Shown here piece after piece: positions 1 to 9,651 of a stretch of DNA of 64,000 bases. The notes beneath the pieces were generated by a model that ran no database searches, was not told the origin of the DNA, and was given only the letters and a program-made list of their open reading frames with translations. Every line of letters begins with the position of its first letter. Position 1 is the first letter of the stretch. Made by a program: the position numbers and the translations under genes. The DNA comes from Lysinibacillus fusiformis (GTDB lineage: Bacteria; Bacillota; Bacilli; Bacillales_A; Planococcaceae). Location of the stretch: positions 1,984,001-2,048,000 of the forward strand of contig NZ_CP041696.1 of NCBI RefSeq assembly GCF_007362955.1, written 5' to 3'.

Positions 1-47
1 ATATATTGTATCAAGGAAATAACTTTACACAATATATAGAAGTCGGT

Positions 48-109
48 TGTGGATATGTTGATAACTTTTGTGGATAATTTGTTTGTAAATGAATTGTAAA
101 GGTGGATAA
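48..109. promoter_or_regulatory. cluster of DnaA-box-like 9-mers upstream of rlmH
   Basis: Three sites share one orientation. TGTGGATAA at 69-77 is the exact complement of the consensus TTATCCACA. TGTGGATAT (48-56) and GGTGGATAA (101-109) each differ by one base. They lie within 62 bp just before rlmH, a gene that sits near the replication origin in Bacillus and Staphylococcus. They may titrate DnaA or put rlmH under DnaA control. No AT-rich unwinding region or dnaA gene is visible, so this is not called an origin. Confidence 0.45.
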
Positions 110-112
110 CGT

Positions 113-592
113 GTGAATATAACGATTGTATCAGTTGGGAAACTAAAAGAAAAGTACTTAAAAATGGGAATCGATGAGTACATAAAACGTTTAGGTAGCT
201 ACGCAAAAATGGATTTAATTGAAGTACCAGATGAAAAAGCACCCGAGCAGCTAAGCGATGCCGAGATGGAAATCGTCAAGAAAAAAGAGGGAGAGCGTAT
301 CCTTTCTAAAATCGCGCCAGACACATACGTTATTGCCCTTGCCATCAATGGCAAGATGAAAACCTCTGAAGAAATGGCATCAGATATTGAATCATTAATG
401 ACGTATGGTAAAAGTAAAATTGCCTTTGTGATCGGAGGCTCCCTCGGTTTACATGACGATGTGTTGAAGCGTGCCGATGAAAAGCAATCATTCGGTAAAA
501 TGACATTACCACATCAGTTGATGAAGCTTGTGTTAATCGAGCAGATTTATAGAAGCTTTAGAATTATGAAGGGTGAACCGTATCATAAGTAA
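113..592 (+). CDS. rlmH: 23S rRNA (pseudouridine-1915 N3)-methyltransferase RlmH
   Basis: This SPOUT-class methyltransferase methylates pseudouridine 1915 in helix 69 of 23S rRNA, using S-adenosylmethionine, on assembled ribosomes. The 159-residue length is normal for the family. The N-terminus [17 protein letters not shown], the glycine-rich knot segment [14 protein letters not shown] and the C-terminal MKGEPYHK are the family signatures. The GTG start at 113 has GGTGG 7-8 bases upstream. It is the staphylococcal orfX gene, whose last codons are the SCC integration site, and those bases are nearly conserved here. The gene appears intact and stands alone, with only decayed sequence for 1.2 kb downstream. 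Confidence 0.97.
   Translation: MNITIVSVGKLKEKYLKMGIDEYIKRLGSYAKMDLIEVPDEKAPEQLSDAEMEIVKKKEGERILSKIAPDTYVIALAINGKMKTSEEMASDIESLMTYGKSKIAFVIGGSLGLHDDVLKRADEKQSFGKMTLPHQLMKLVLIEQIYRSFRIMKGEPYHK
575..592 (+). other. SCC attB-like sequence at the 3' end of rlmH
   Basis: GAACCGTATCATAAGTAA covers the last five codons and the stop. It matches the staphylococcal cassette attachment site (GAAGCxTATCATAAxTAA form) at all but one defined base. The bases encode the conserved GEPYHK tail, so protein constraint alone explains most of the match. No second copy and no ccr recombinase gene are present, so no cassette is integrated here. A weak AACCG...CGGTTTTTT hairpin at 577-605 overlaps it and may end rlmH transcription. 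Confidence 0.4.
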
Positions 593-763
593 GTGCGGTT
601 TTTTCATTCGGAAGGTATTTCTATATAATATGTTGAATATTGTAGTGAAGAAATGGCTACTAGTCGAAAAGCACGTGTAGATAAAGTGATTGTTAACTTT
701 CTCTACACGTGTTTGTCATTATCACACACTAAATATCTAAAATAGGTTTTTGGAGGGTTTATA

Positions 764-1466
764 CTGAACATAAAAGGTAAGCTATGTTTATCACTGTTTT
801 TATGTTTCCTTGTACTAAGCGTGATGCCATTGAAAGATGTACACGCGTTTGAGTAGTTTGACGGAAAGATTGATTTAGATAAAGGAGAAGTAAAGCTAAC
901 GCTGAAACCTGGTGAAAGTGTATACATACCTACCATTTATCATTTCATTGTAGATGGATACGGCAACTATACAACGATTTGGAAAAACTTGAAGACTGAA
1001 AAAGAGACAGTAGAACAAAGATGGTCTGAATATGCAGACTGGGATGGCGAAGTGTCTAGTACACTAGCAGTAACGATTAAAAACACATTATCGAAGCCTA
1101 TACTCATTCAAGGGCATTTGAGGAAATACCAATTATCGACTAATCCGGATGTTAAAAACGTTTATAGTCAATCAGCTTCTCTTTCAATTACAGAAGTTGC
1201 AAACACCGGAAAAAATCGAATTGGTGCTAGGTTAAAACTCGGTAAAAGTAGGAAATCTTAAAATGTGACAGTAGAGCAAGCAGAAAAAAATTCTCTGCGA
1301 AGCACTTTCGCTATCACCTACTATAAGTGTGGTGCATGACCAAACAGAAGGCCCGGATTACATTTTCCAAGTGTACGAATATAAGGGGACTCACAATGCT
1401 ACACTAGGTTGGTATGGCGTGAATATGCAAACTGAAAAATGGTATGATTGGCTAATAGCACAATGA
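764..1466 (+). pseudogene. decayed gene for a small secreted protein
   Basis: A good ribosome binding site (TTGGAGGG, 750-757) precedes CTG at 764 where a start codon is expected. The frame then encodes a signal peptide (KGKLCLSLFLCFLVLSVMP, cleavage near VHA-FE), meets an in-frame TAG at 854-856, and continues through residues such as KPGESVYIPTIYHF to a TAA at 1259-1261. A frame change near 1290 restores a plausible C-terminus (SPTISVVHDQTEGPDYIF) ending at TGA 1464-1466. The gene therefore has a damaged start, one nonsense codon and one frameshift. I do not recognise the family; the intact product would have been an exported protein of about 230 residues. Confidence 0.6.
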
Positions 1467-1535
1467 TTAAATCGATTTTTATTAATTTATGCTAACGATG
1501 AAAAATGAAGATAAATACATGGTCAATAATTAGGG

Positions 1536-1675
1536 TCAGGTGCCTGTGCAAGACACTACTCAGTAAATACGAAACAATTACATGATTATAAAATGAAAAT
1601 CATATATACACGGAAATATCTATTATATATGTATATTTACTCATTCTAGTGAGTTATTTTTTGCACAGGCACTGA
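1536..1675. repeat. 140-bp element with 25-28 bp imperfect terminal inverted repeats (MITE-like)
   Basis: The left end (1536-1564) begins TCAGGTGCCTGTGCAA. The right end (1648-1675), read on the other strand, begins TCAGTGCCTGTGCAA and continues with further matches (ACTCA). The interior is AT-rich and noncoding. Non-autonomous elements with GTGCCTG-type ends are common in Bacillales, and a related GTGACAGTACCTGGCAC string abuts the cyclophilin relic at 10404. Target-site duplications are not evident. Confidence 0.45.
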
Positions 1676-1766
1676 TCACTTAGACTATAAATACCGTGTG
1701 GCATCAGAGGAGCTTACAGCAGCTAGTGAAGCGCTCGTGCATATGGCAGAAGAGTTACAGAATTGA
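1665..1766 (+). pseudogene. possible C-terminal relic of a chemoreceptor (MCP)
   Basis: A 33-codon open frame that runs out of the right end of the inverted-repeat element ends RVASEELTAASEALVHMAEELQN, then TGA at 1764. Its heptad pattern resembles the last helix of methyl-accepting chemotaxis proteins. It has no start codon or ribosome binding site. The fragment is too short for firm assignment. Confidence 0.3.
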
Positions 1767-1864
1767 TTCAACATTTTAGATTGTAGTCAACGTCGATGGT
1801 GTGTCGCCCATATAAACGGACAGGTCTAGGCGACATGTTTAAGTAAACTAAGCGAAAAAGTGGT

Positions 1865-3370
1865 GTGATAAAGTTGCAAATTCATTTGGTTGCAAAGGAT
1901 ACATTAGAAGCGGAAGGAATTCGCTGGATTGTTGAAACACATTTGAAGGGTGCGACGATGACGACATTTACTTCATTAGAAGCGTATGTCCAGCAGTTTG
2001 CCCATGAATCCCCAGATTTATTGCTACTGGATATGGATGCCTGGGTGTATGAAAATGAAGGCATTGGTGAATTACTGCAAAAAATGCGTATTCGTTGGTT
2101 GGGCATATCCTCTGAACGAATATTCCAAACTGCCTATCGTGGTCTTCGATTTCATGCAGAGGATGTCTTATTCCGCCCATTTTCTCCAACGAATCTGATC
2201 AAGCAAATTCAACAGGTTCGCTATCAGGTGAGAAATGAGCAACGTGAGCAACCAAACTGGCGGGGCGGTGAAGCAGAGGGTTTTTCACTGGATTATCCAG
2301 ATCTATTCTTCTTAGATCGCATGCCAGTGAGGGCAATTACGATGTCTGCATTTTTGACAAGGCAGACGGATACACTGCCGTTTGTATATGATGCGTTGCA
2401 AGAATTTCCATTTACAAAAGTACATAAACTTTTTGCGCTTTCGGAGTTTGTCCTTTGCGTTCATGACACGCAGGACGAAGCCTTTTTCCACGAAGAGTAC
2501 CGTACATTTCTTATGCAATGGAAGGAGAAAGTGGCCAAACCGCTTGCCATTGTGAGCAATGCGTCTGCTTTACAACTGTCGACGAAAGAACTGTATCAGC
2601 AAACGAAAAACTTAACGGAAGAAATTTTTTTCGAAGGCTATGATATTATTCTTTCGAATGATCAGCAAGTACATTGGATGCCAATGGATCCATTTCTTAC
2701 ACCATTAGAACAGCGTGAATGGATTGAAATGTTGGAGAAAAGGGACGCAAAAGGGATTCGCGCTTGGGTTGAGAACGAATTTCTAACTTACAAAAGACCG
2801 TATCCGGACCCCGAAATTGTCCGTGTGCGCTTAACGAGTGTACTTGCCCAAATTCGCAGATACATGAAGTCATATCACATTCAGACAGATGAATGGGAAG
2901 CGTCTTACTACGCTGTGTTTCAACAAATTTTTCAAAGTCCAATTATTTATGAAATTGTGCAGGAACTGTTGGCCTTTACAACACGGCTTATAGCGGTCGA
3001 ATCCACTAATCTACATTTACGAAATGGGGAGCAAACACTTGCGGAAAGGACGAAGGCGTTAATTGAATCAAATTATTGGGATACTCAATGGGGATTAGCC
3101 GAATGCGCTGATTCCCTGCGCATTAACAAGAGCACATTGAGTCGTCGATTTTCGGTTGAATCAGATCAGTCCTTCCGTGTCATCTTACACCAAGTACGCA
3201 TACGGGAAGCGAAGCGCTTGCTGCAAGAAACCGATATATCGATGGAGGAAATTGCGCAGTTGGTCGGCTATGCACATCAAAGTTATTTCACAGCGAAATT
3301 TAAGCAGTTTGAAAAATGTACCCCTTATACTTATCGTACAGGCTTGAATAAAGAGCGCCCTCTTTCATAA
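1865..3370 (+). CDS. AraC-family regulator with N-terminal receiver-like domain
   Basis: The protein has 501 residues. Residues 1-125 look like a receiver domain (LVAKDTLEAEGIRWIVE, then DLLLLDMDAW with a candidate phosphorylation Asp, then VLFRPFSPTNLIKQI). The middle 270 residues are unassigned. The last 100 residues are a double helix-turn-helix of the AraC type (STLSRRFSVESDQSFRVIL, then MEEIAQLVGYAHQSYFTAKF). The GTG start at 1865 has only a weak ribosome binding site; TTG at 1874 is the alternative. It reads towards hutU, 154 bp downstream, with only an imperfect CCCT/AGGG terminator between (3356-3392). Control of hutUI is inferred from position. No cognate histidine kinase gene is adjacent. 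Confidence 0.85.
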   Translation: MIKLQIHLVAKDTLEAEGIRWIVETHLKGATMTTFTSLEAYVQQFAHESPDLLLLDMDAWVYENEGIGELLQKMRIRWLGISSERIFQTAYRGLRFHAEDVLFRPFSPTNLIKQIQQVRYQVRNEQREQPNWRGGEAEGFSLDYPDLFFLDRMPVRAITMSAFLTRQTDTLPFVYDALQEFPFTKVHKLFALSEFVLCVHDTQDEAFFHEEYRTFLMQWKEKVAKPLAIVSNASALQLSTKELYQQTKNLTEEIFFEGYDIILSNDQQVHWMPMDPFLTPLEQREWIEMLEKRDAKGIRAWVENEFLTYKRPYPDPEIVRVRLTSVLAQIRRYMKSYHIQTDEWEASYYAVFQQIFQSPIIYEIVQELLAFTTRLIAVESTNLHLRNGEQTLAERTKALIESNYWDTQWGLAECADSLRINKSTLSRRFSVESDQSFRVILHQVRIREAKRLLQETDISMEEIAQLVGYAHQSYFTAKFKQFEKCTPYTYRTGLNKERPLS

Positions 3371-3524
3371 TTGTGAGAAAGGGTGTTTTTTGTGCAACAA
3401 AACGTAAAAAAACATTTATAGATATTTTTTCATCAATAAAACATAAAAAATACGTAATATTATAAAAATAATAACTGAATATTACCTATATAATGAAAGT
3501 ATTAAGAGATAGGAGGAGTTAATT

Positions 3525-5201
3525 ATGAAAGCGATTGCAACAGAAAAGGTAATTCGTTATAGAGGGACTGAAATGAATACAAAAGGGTGGGCACAAGAGG
3601 CAGCACTGCGTATGCTAATGAATAACTTAGATCCGGAAGTGGCAGAGCATCCGGATAAGCTTGTAGTCTATGGTGGTATCGGGAAAGCAGCTCGCAACTG
3701 GGAGAGCTTCGACGCGATTGTCAAATCTCTAAAAGAACTTGAAAATGATGAAACGCTACTTGTTCAATCGGGTAAACCGGTTGCAATTTTTAAATCACAT
3801 ACGGATGCACCACGTGTCCTCATTGCGAATTCAAATATTGTTCCGGCTTATGCAAATTGGGAAACGTTCCATGAACTCGATAAAAAAGGGTTAATGATGT
3901 ACGGACAAATGACAGCGGGAAGCTGGATTTATATCGGTTCACAAGGAATTGTGCAAGGGACGTATGAAACATTTGTAGAGCTTGGGAAAAAGCATTTCAA
4001 TAGTAATTTGCAAGGAACAATTACTGTAACAGCAGGACTTGGCGGCATGGGTGGCGCACAGCCACTTGCAGTCACAATGGCTGGCGGTGTTTGTATCGGG
4101 ATTGAAGTGGATGAGACACGAATCGATCGTCGTATCGAAACACGTTATACAGACGTGAAAACAGATTCATTGGATGAAGCAATTCGCCTAGCTGAAGAAG
4201 CAAAACAAGGAGGCAAAGCATTATCAATCGGATTGTTAGGAAATGCTGCTGATATTTTACCAGAAATGATTGCGCGCAACTTCATTCCAGATGTACTGAC
4301 AGACCAAACATCTGCTCATGATCCATTAAATGGCTATATTCCTTCTAAAATGTCACTAGAAGATGCTGAGGTACTTCGTACAAATGATCCAGAAGAATAT
4401 GTGAAACTATCAAAAGCATCAATGGCTAAACATGTTCAGGCAATGCTTGACATGATGGATAAAGGCGCAATTACATTTGATTATGGGAACAACATTCGCC
4501 AAGTTGCGAAAGATGAAGGCGTTGAAAATGCATTCGATTTCCCAGGGTTCGTTCCTGCTTATATTCGTCCACAATTCTGCGAAGGAAAAGGTCCTTTCCG
4601 TTGGGTAGCGTTGTCGGGTGATCCAGAAGATATTTATAAATTAGATGAAGTGATTTTACGTGAATTCAGCTACAATGAACACCTTTGCAACTGGATTCGT
4701 ATGGCACAGGAGAAAATTGAATTCCAAGGTCTTCCTGCCCGTATTTGTTGGTTTGGTTATGGAGAACGCGCACGCTTCGGGAAAATCATTAATGATATGG
4801 TGGCAAGCGGTGAGTTAAGCGCGCCAATCGTTATCGGGCGTGACCACCTAGACTCAGGTTCTGTTGCTTCACCGAACCGTGAAACAGAAGCGATGAAAGA
4901 TGGATCAGATGTTGTGGCGGATTGGCCAATCTTGAATGCAATGATTAACGCTGTTGGCGGTGCGACATGGGTATCACTTCACCATGGTGGTGGCGTAGGC
5001 ATGGGTTATTCGATTCATTCAGGTATGGTCATTGTGGCAGACGGCACGAAAGAAGCAGAAGCACGTATCGAACGTGTATTGACAACAGACCCGGGTATGG
5101 GGATTGCTCGTCACGCAGATGCGGGCTATGAAATCGCCGAAAAGGCAGCACGTGAACAAGGGATTAATATCCCAATGCTTGGCAAAGGAAATGATCAGTA
5201 A
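3525..5201 (+). CDS. hutU: urocanate hydratase
   Basis: HutU converts urocanate to 4-imidazolone-5-propionate in the second step of histidine degradation, using tightly bound NAD+. The 558-residue length matches the family. Recognisable blocks are [11 protein letters not shown], the NAD-binding [13 protein letters not shown], the active-site region ending in Cys-Trp-Phe ([17 protein letters not shown]) and [15 protein letters not shown]. The ATG has a strong AGGAGG ribosome binding site. A TATAAT box at 3489-3494 lacks a good -35, which would fit activator-dependent transcription, possibly by the AraC-type protein upstream. The stop codon overlaps the hutI start by one base. Confidence 0.97.
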   Translation: MKAIATEKVIRYRGTEMNTKGWAQEAALRMLMNNLDPEVAEHPDKLVVYGGIGKAARNWESFDAIVKSLKELENDETLLVQSGKPVAIFKSHTDAPRVLIANSNIVPAYANWETFHELDKKGLMMYGQMTAGSWIYIGSQGIVQGTYETFVELGKKHFNSNLQGTITVTAGLGGMGGAQPLAVTMAGGVCIGIEVDETRIDRRIETRYTDVKTDSLDEAIRLAEEAKQGGKALSIGLLGNAADILPEMIARNFIPDVLTDQTSAHDPLNGYIPSKMSLEDAEVLRTNDPEEYVKLSKASMAKHVQAMLDMMDKGAITFDYGNNIRQVAKDEGVENAFDFPGFVPAYIRPQFCEGKGPFRWVALSGDPEDIYKLDEVILREFSYNEHLCNWIRMAQEKIEFQGLPARICWFGYGERARFGKIINDMVASGELSAPIVIGRDHLDSGSVASPNRETEAMKDGSDVVADWPILNAMINAVGGATWVSLHHGGGVGMGYSIHSGMVIVADGTKEAEARIERVLTTDPGMGIARHADAGYEIAEKAAREQGINIPMLGKGNDQ

Positions 5202-6457
5202 TGACAAAGCCACTTTGGATTAAACATGCAGCACAGCTGGCAACATTAGCTTCCGATACACAAGGACCTCGCTCTCAACAAGCGATGTCCGATCTCGGAA
5301 TTGTAGAAGACGGGAGTCTATGGATTGAGGACGGCATCATTCAAGCTGTAGGAACCACGACTGCACTTGAAAAAAAATACGCTGAACGTGCACATGAGGC
5401 GGAAATCGTTGATGCAACTGGGCGATTGGTGACTCCTGGGTTAGTGGACCCACATACGCATGTGGTTTACGGTGGAAGTAGAGAGCGTGAATTTGAAATG
5501 CGCTTAGAAGGTACATCGTATATGGACATTATGACTGCAGGTGGAGGCATCCATGCAACAATGCATATGACGCGTGAAGCATCGGAAGAGGAGCTTATCC
5601 AGCAAGCAACACGTCGCCTAGATTTGTTTCTTGTCCACGGTGTAACGACGGTAGAAGGCAAAAGTGGCTACGGCATGAATTTGGAAACAGAATTGAAACA
5701 ATTGCGTGTGATGAAAAAACTGCAAGAAGTGCACGCCATTGATCTAGTCCCAACATTTATGGGAGCACATGCTGTTCCAGCTGAATACAAAGGGCAGGAA
5801 GATGCATTTGTTGATGTGTTAATCAATGATATGCTACCTGCCATTGCAGAAGAAAAACTTGCGGTATTTAATGATGTATTTTGTGAAAAAGGCGTCTTTA
5901 CACCTGAGCAATCTGAACGTGTGTTGGAAGCTGGCAAGCGGTATGGTCTCATTCCTAAAATTCATGCAGACGAAATTGAGTCTTACGGTGGTGCAGAGCT
6001 TGCGGCAAAAGTAGGCGCAGTTTCAGCAGAGCATTTATTAAAAGCATCGGATGAAGGGATTCAAGCAATGGCCAAATCAGGCACAATCGCTTGTCTCCTT
6101 CCAGCAACTGCGCTGTACTTGCGTGAAGAAGCTGCAGCAGGACGTAAAATGATTGACGCAGGTGTTGCGGTTGCGATTTCAACGGACTGTAACCCTGGTT
6201 CATCGCCAACGACATCCATGCCACTCGTGATGAATTTAGCGTGTATTTCTATGCGTCTGACGCCGGCAGAAGCGTTGACAGCTGCAACGTATAATGCAGC
6301 TTGTGCCATTAAATGCGAAGATAAAGTTGGTTCTCTTGAACAAGGAAAACAAGGGGATGTCGTGTTGTGGGACGCGAAGAGCTACCAAGAAATTCAGTAC
6401 TTCTTCGGTGTCAATCACGTGAAATCAGTTTGGAAAAAAGGGGAACAGGTTGTTTAA
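5201..6457 (+). CDS. hutI: imidazolonepropionase
   Basis: HutI hydrolyses imidazolone-5-propionate to N-formimino-L-glutamate, the third step of histidine breakdown. The 418-residue amidohydrolase shows the metal-binding PHTHVVYGGSRE, KSGYGM, MGAHAVP, the metal His in KIHADEIES, and the late Asp in STDCNPGSSP. The ATG start at 5201 shares its A with the hutU TAA, indicating translational coupling. No hutG (formimidoylglutamase) follows, so the last step must be encoded elsewhere. A strong hairpin ends the unit. Confidence 0.97.
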   Translation: MTKPLWIKHAAQLATLASDTQGPRSQQAMSDLGIVEDGSLWIEDGIIQAVGTTTALEKKYAERAHEAEIVDATGRLVTPGLVDPHTHVVYGGSREREFEMRLEGTSYMDIMTAGGGIHATMHMTREASEEELIQQATRRLDLFLVHGVTTVEGKSGYGMNLETELKQLRVMKKLQEVHAIDLVPTFMGAHAVPAEYKGQEDAFVDVLINDMLPAIAEEKLAVFNDVFCEKGVFTPEQSERVLEAGKRYGLIPKIHADEIESYGGAELAAKVGAVSAEHLLKASDEGIQAMAKSGTIACLLPATALYLREEAAAGRKMIDAGVAVAISTDCNPGSSPTTSMPLVMNLACISMRLTPAEALTAATYNAACAIKCEDKVGSLEQGKQGDVVLWDAKSYQEIQYFFGVNHVKSVWKKGEQVV

Positions 6458-6477
6458 CTGATTCCTTCATTAGAAAA

Positions 6478-6530
6478 ATGCCTACGCACAGCTGTCTCCT
6501 AACAGGAGTACATTATGCGTAGGTATTTTT
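6478..6530 (+). terminator. terminator of the hutUI unit
   Basis: An ATGCCTACGCA stem pairs with TGCGTAGGTAT and is followed by TTTTT. The loop contains a second small hairpin (CTCCTAACAGGAG). It lies 20 bp after the hutI stop. Confidence 0.85.
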
Positions 6531-6555
6531 GTGTGAATTAATCCTAAGAGTTGGA

Positions 6556-6607
6556 AAAAGCTGCCCTTTGTCGACTGTACTTCGACGTAAAGGGCAGCTT
6601 TGTTTTA
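6556..6607. terminator. bidirectional terminator between convergent hut units
   Basis: AAGCTGCCCTTTGTCGA pairs with TCGACGTAAAGGGCAGCTT, with a U-run on either strand. It should stop the leftward hutH-transporter transcript and act as a second barrier for hutUI. Confidence 0.85.
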
Positions 6608-6637
6608 GAGCGATCCAACCAATGATCCTGTAATCTC

Positions 6638-7966
6638 TTACAAAACTAACGCTGCAATAACTCCGAAAATAAATAACGGAATATTATAATGCAGGAAAGT
6701 TGGGACACATGTATCCCAAATATGATGATGCTTGCCATCCGCGTTAAGTCCAGCGGTAGGTCCGAGCGTACTGTCAGAAGCAGGAGAACCAGCGTCTCCT
6801 AGTGCGCCAGCTGTGCCAATTAAAGCGGCTGTTGCTAACGGTGATAATCCTGCAGCCATACAAATTGGTACATAAAGGGCTGCAAGAATCGGAACTGTTC
6901 CAAAGGATGAGCCAATCCCCATTGTAATAACGAGCCCAACAGATAGCATGACAATGGCTAATACCAACGGAGAAGTACCAACAATCCCTGTTGTCGCTTC
7001 AACTAGCTCATTAATTGAACCTGTTTCTTTCAATACAGTGGCATAACCGGAAGCAATCAGCATAACAAATGCGATCATACCCATCATGCCAATTCCTTCA
7101 TTGACAACCCGGTCACCTTCGAACATTTTAACAACTCTCGTCCCAAATAAGATAATAATCCCAGCTAGTGCCCCGAGTACAAGACTCTCAGTCCAAAGTT
7201 GCGTACCTAGTGCCGCAACGATGGCAAGCACTGTCATCGTGTGCTGGATACGCCATTTTGTATCCGAGCTGTTTGGCGAAAGGCTATCGGCAATATCAAT
7301 ATCAGGCATATCAAGTTTATCTGCTTCTTTAGCAACTCGATCTTTCCGGTAAGTAATAAAGACAGCGACGAACAGACCGATGACCATACCAGCTCCAGGA
7401 AGAAGCATAGATAATGTCACGTCCTTCAATTCAATCGGCATGCCATTCTTCTCCATTTCAGCTTTGATAATCCCTTGGAAAATCAGACCGAAACCGAGTG
7501 GAATCGTCATATACGGTGTTTTCAAACCAAATGTTAAGGCTGTAGCAACTGCACGACGGTCCAGTTTCATTTTATCAAAAAGACCCAGTAACGGTGGAAT
7601 TAGGATAGGGATAAAGGCTATGTGAACAGGAATCGCATTTTGCGATAACATCGCGATACCTGCAATGGCCAATACGAGCCACTTCCGTTTGCCGTTAAAA
7701 ACAGCCAACATGCGATTGACCAACATTCCTGTAATCCCTGACATCCCAATCATCACAGCGAATGCCCCGAGTAAAATATAACTTAGTGCGGTATTTGCTT
7801 GCCCAGTCATTCCTGAAACAAGGACATTAATGGTTTCGACAAGACCCATCCCTGAAACGAGTCCAGCCGTAAGAGCAGCGAGTAATATTGCAAACAACAC
7901 ATTAACACGTACTAAACTGAGTACAACCATAACAATTACACTGATTAATACTGCATTTCCTAACAT
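6638..7966 (-). CDS. Na+/H+ antiporter-family permease, probable histidine or urocanate transporter
   Basis: This is a 442-residue integral membrane protein with about 11-12 hydrophobic segments and the NhaC/YuiF-type (Na_H_antiport) features GLKTPYMTIPLGFG and GIGSSFGTVPILAALYVPI. The start is moved inward to ATG 7966 (MLGNAV), which has AAAGGGG at a good distance; the upstream 16 codons lack a ribosome binding site. It directly follows hutH with a 63-bp gap and no terminator between, so it is probably cotranscribed with hutPH. A role in importing histidine or a degradation intermediate in exchange for cations is inferred from this context; the family itself has mixed substrates. Confidence 0.8.
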   Translation of the reverse strand: MLGNAVLISVIVMVVLSLVRVNVLFAILLAALTAGLVSGMGLVETINVLVSGMTGQANTALSYILLGAFAVMIGMSGITGMLVNRMLAVFNGKRKWLVLAIAGIAMLSQNAIPVHIAFIPILIPPLLGLFDKMKLDRRAVATALTFGLKTPYMTIPLGFGLIFQGIIKAEMEKNGMPIELKDVTLSMLLPGAGMVIGLFVAVFITYRKDRVAKEADKLDMPDIDIADSLSPNSSDTKWRIQHTMTVLAIVAALGTQLWTESLVLGALAGIIILFGTRVVKMFEGDRVVNEGIGMMGMIAFVMLIASGYATVLKETGSINELVEATTGIVGTSPLVLAIVMLSVGLVITMGIGSSFGTVPILAALYVPICMAAGLSPLATAALIGTAGALGDAGSPASDSTLGPTAGLNADGKHHHIWDTCVPTFLHYNIPLFIFGVIAALVL

Positions 7967-8029
7967 ATCATTACACCCCTTTGTATGGCGCCGAAGCGCA
8001 ATTAGCACATGCATTCAACATAAACAAAA

Positions 8030-9511
8030 TCAGTTGTTTGCTTTTAACCATTCAGCCACTTGTTTTATATCTGTAGAGAAGATACGGTCCAGTGTAATGG
8101 ATGGCACAACTTCACGCAATGCTTGTAGCTTTTCGCGTGTATGAGGAGCCATTTTATCTATTCCGCGGTATTCAGCTGCTTGCAAGCTACAGATACATTC
8201 GATAGCAAGTACGTTTCGAGTGTTTTGAATAATCATGGATGCATGACGGGAGCCGATTGTTCCCATGCTTACATGGTCCTCTTGATTGGCAGATGACGGA
8301 ATCGAATCGACACTTGCGGGGTGAGCAAGTGTTTTGTTTTCTGAAACGAGTGATGCCGCCGCATATTGCATAATCATTGCACCTGACTGAAGACCAGGCT
8401 CCGGACTTAAAAATGGTGGTAAATCATTCAGTTGTGGATTGACAAGTCGTTCAATTCTACGTTCAGAAATATTAGCCAGCTCCGCAACCGCAATTTTCAT
8501 GAAGTCCATTGCAAAAGCAATAGGCTGACCATGGAAATTCCCACCAGAAATGATGGTCTCTCCGTTATCAAAGATTAATGGATTATCTGTTGCAGCATTT
8601 GCTTCGATTTCTAGCTTCTCTTTTACATAATCAAGTGCTTGCCAAGAAGCGCCATGCACTTGTGGAATACAGCGTAGGGAATAGGCATCCTGTACGCGGA
8701 TTTCCCCTTGATGTGTCGTCAGTTTACTATCTTGAAGGATGTCTCTCATTCTTTTCGCAACATCCATTTGCTGTGGATAACCACGCGCTTCGTGAATCGC
8801 CGGATGGAATGCATCGATAATGCCTTGAAGGCCTTCAATTGTCATAGCGGAAATCCATTCACTTTGGTAGGCAAGTTTTTCCGCTTCTAAGTAGTTGATA
8901 ACGCCCATGGCTGTCATAGCCTGTGTCCCGTTGATAAGTGCGAGACCTTCTTTCGCTTGAAGCACAATCGGTTCGATTCCTTCACGATCTAACACAGTTT
9001 TACTTGGAACAACCACACCATTATCAAATACATCACCTTCACCAATCAAGACCAGTGCGAGGTGGGATAGAGGTGCTAAGTCGCCGGAAGCGCCGAGTGA
9101 GCCTTGTTGTGGAACGACAGCGTGAATTTTTTTGTTCAATAGTTCAACGAGTGTTTCGACTAAAACAGGACGTACGCCAGAGAACCCTTTGATTAAAGCA
9201 TTCAATCGTAAGAGCATCATGGTTCTTGAAACGACCTCTGGGAAGTTTTCGCCAATACCACATGCGTGTGAACGAATGAGATTGAGTTGTAAACGTGCAA
9301 CGTCATCTTCTTCAATCATTACATCGCTAAATTTCCCAAAGCCTGTGTTAATGCCATAAATCGTCTTTTTGTCTGCAACAATTTTTTCAACAGCTGCGCG
9401 GCTCGCAATTACTTTTTCCATACTACTCGCGGCAATTCGAACCGTTGCCCCTTCGTAACAAACCTTGTTAATTTGCTCTAGTGTTAACGTGCTTCCTGTT
9501 AGTTCAATCAT
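8030..9511 (-). CDS. hutH: histidine ammonia-lyase (histidase)
   Basis: HutH eliminates ammonia from L-histidine to give trans-urocanate, the first step of the pathway. At 493 residues it is slightly shorter than typical histidases (about 505-510). The Ala-Ser-Gly triad that cyclises to the MIO electrophile is at residues 141-143 ([16 protein letters not shown]). [10 protein letters not shown] near residue 52 and [19 protein letters not shown] are further active-site segments. The ATG has AGGGGGC upstream. It lies after a terminator that HutP is expected to overcome. Confidence 0.97.
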   Translation of the reverse strand: MIELTGSTLTLEQINKVCYEGATVRIAASSMEKVIASRAAVEKIVADKKTIYGINTGFGKFSDVMIEEDDVARLQLNLIRSHACGIGENFPEVVSRTMMLLRLNALIKGFSGVRPVLVETLVELLNKKIHAVVPQQGSLGASGDLAPLSHLALVLIGEGDVFDNGVVVPSKTVLDREGIEPIVLQAKEGLALINGTQAMTAMGVINYLEAEKLAYQSEWISAMTIEGLQGIIDAFHPAIHEARGYPQQMDVAKRMRDILQDSKLTTHQGEIRVQDAYSLRCIPQVHGASWQALDYVKEKLEIEANAATDNPLIFDNGETIISGGNFHGQPIAFAMDFMKIAVAELANISERRIERLVNPQLNDLPPFLSPEPGLQSGAMIMQYAAASLVSENKTLAHPASVDSIPSSANQEDHVSMGTIGSRHASMIIQNTRNVLAIECICSLQAAEYRGIDKMAPHTREKLQALREVVPSITLDRIFSTDIKQVAEWLKANN

Positions 9512-9557
9512 AATGAAAAGCCCCCTGTGATTTTAATGTAATGTAACGTTGGCATGC

Positions 9558-9600
9558 AAAAAGAGGCGATGACGGCATACGAAAATGCCGTCATCGCCTC
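9558..9600 (-). terminator. intrinsic terminator between hutP and hutH (HutP-regulated attenuator)
   Basis: On the minus strand a perfect 16-bp stem (GAGGCGATGACGGCAT with its complement, 6-base loop) is followed by TTTTTGC. It sits between the hutP stop and the hutH start, where the B. subtilis hut operon has the terminator that HutP disables when bound to L-histidine and Mg2+. The strength of the stem implies near-complete termination without the antiterminator. Confidence 0.9.
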
Positions 9601-9617
9601 CTGATAACTAGTCACTA
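9601..9617 (-). promoter_or_regulatory. HutP-type RNA site: three NAG triplets spaced by four bases
   Basis: The transcribed strand reads UAG-UGAC-UAG-UUAU-CAG and abuts the terminator stem. HutP hexamers recognise NAG triplets separated by four bases. The spacing here is exact, and the position fits site II of B. subtilis. A further two-triplet match (UAG-UAUA-AAG) starts at the hutP stop codon. Confidence 0.75.
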
Positions 9618-9651
9618 TAGGCAATGACAAAATATTTAATGTGCTTTTATA

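Noticed and set aside
703..936. 77-residue minus-strand open frame
   Set aside because: It is the shadow of the decayed plus-strand secreted-protein gene and has no ribosome binding site.
113..1860. SCC-type cassette integrated at rlmH
   Set aside because: There is no recombinase gene and no second attachment site, so only the attB-like end is reported.
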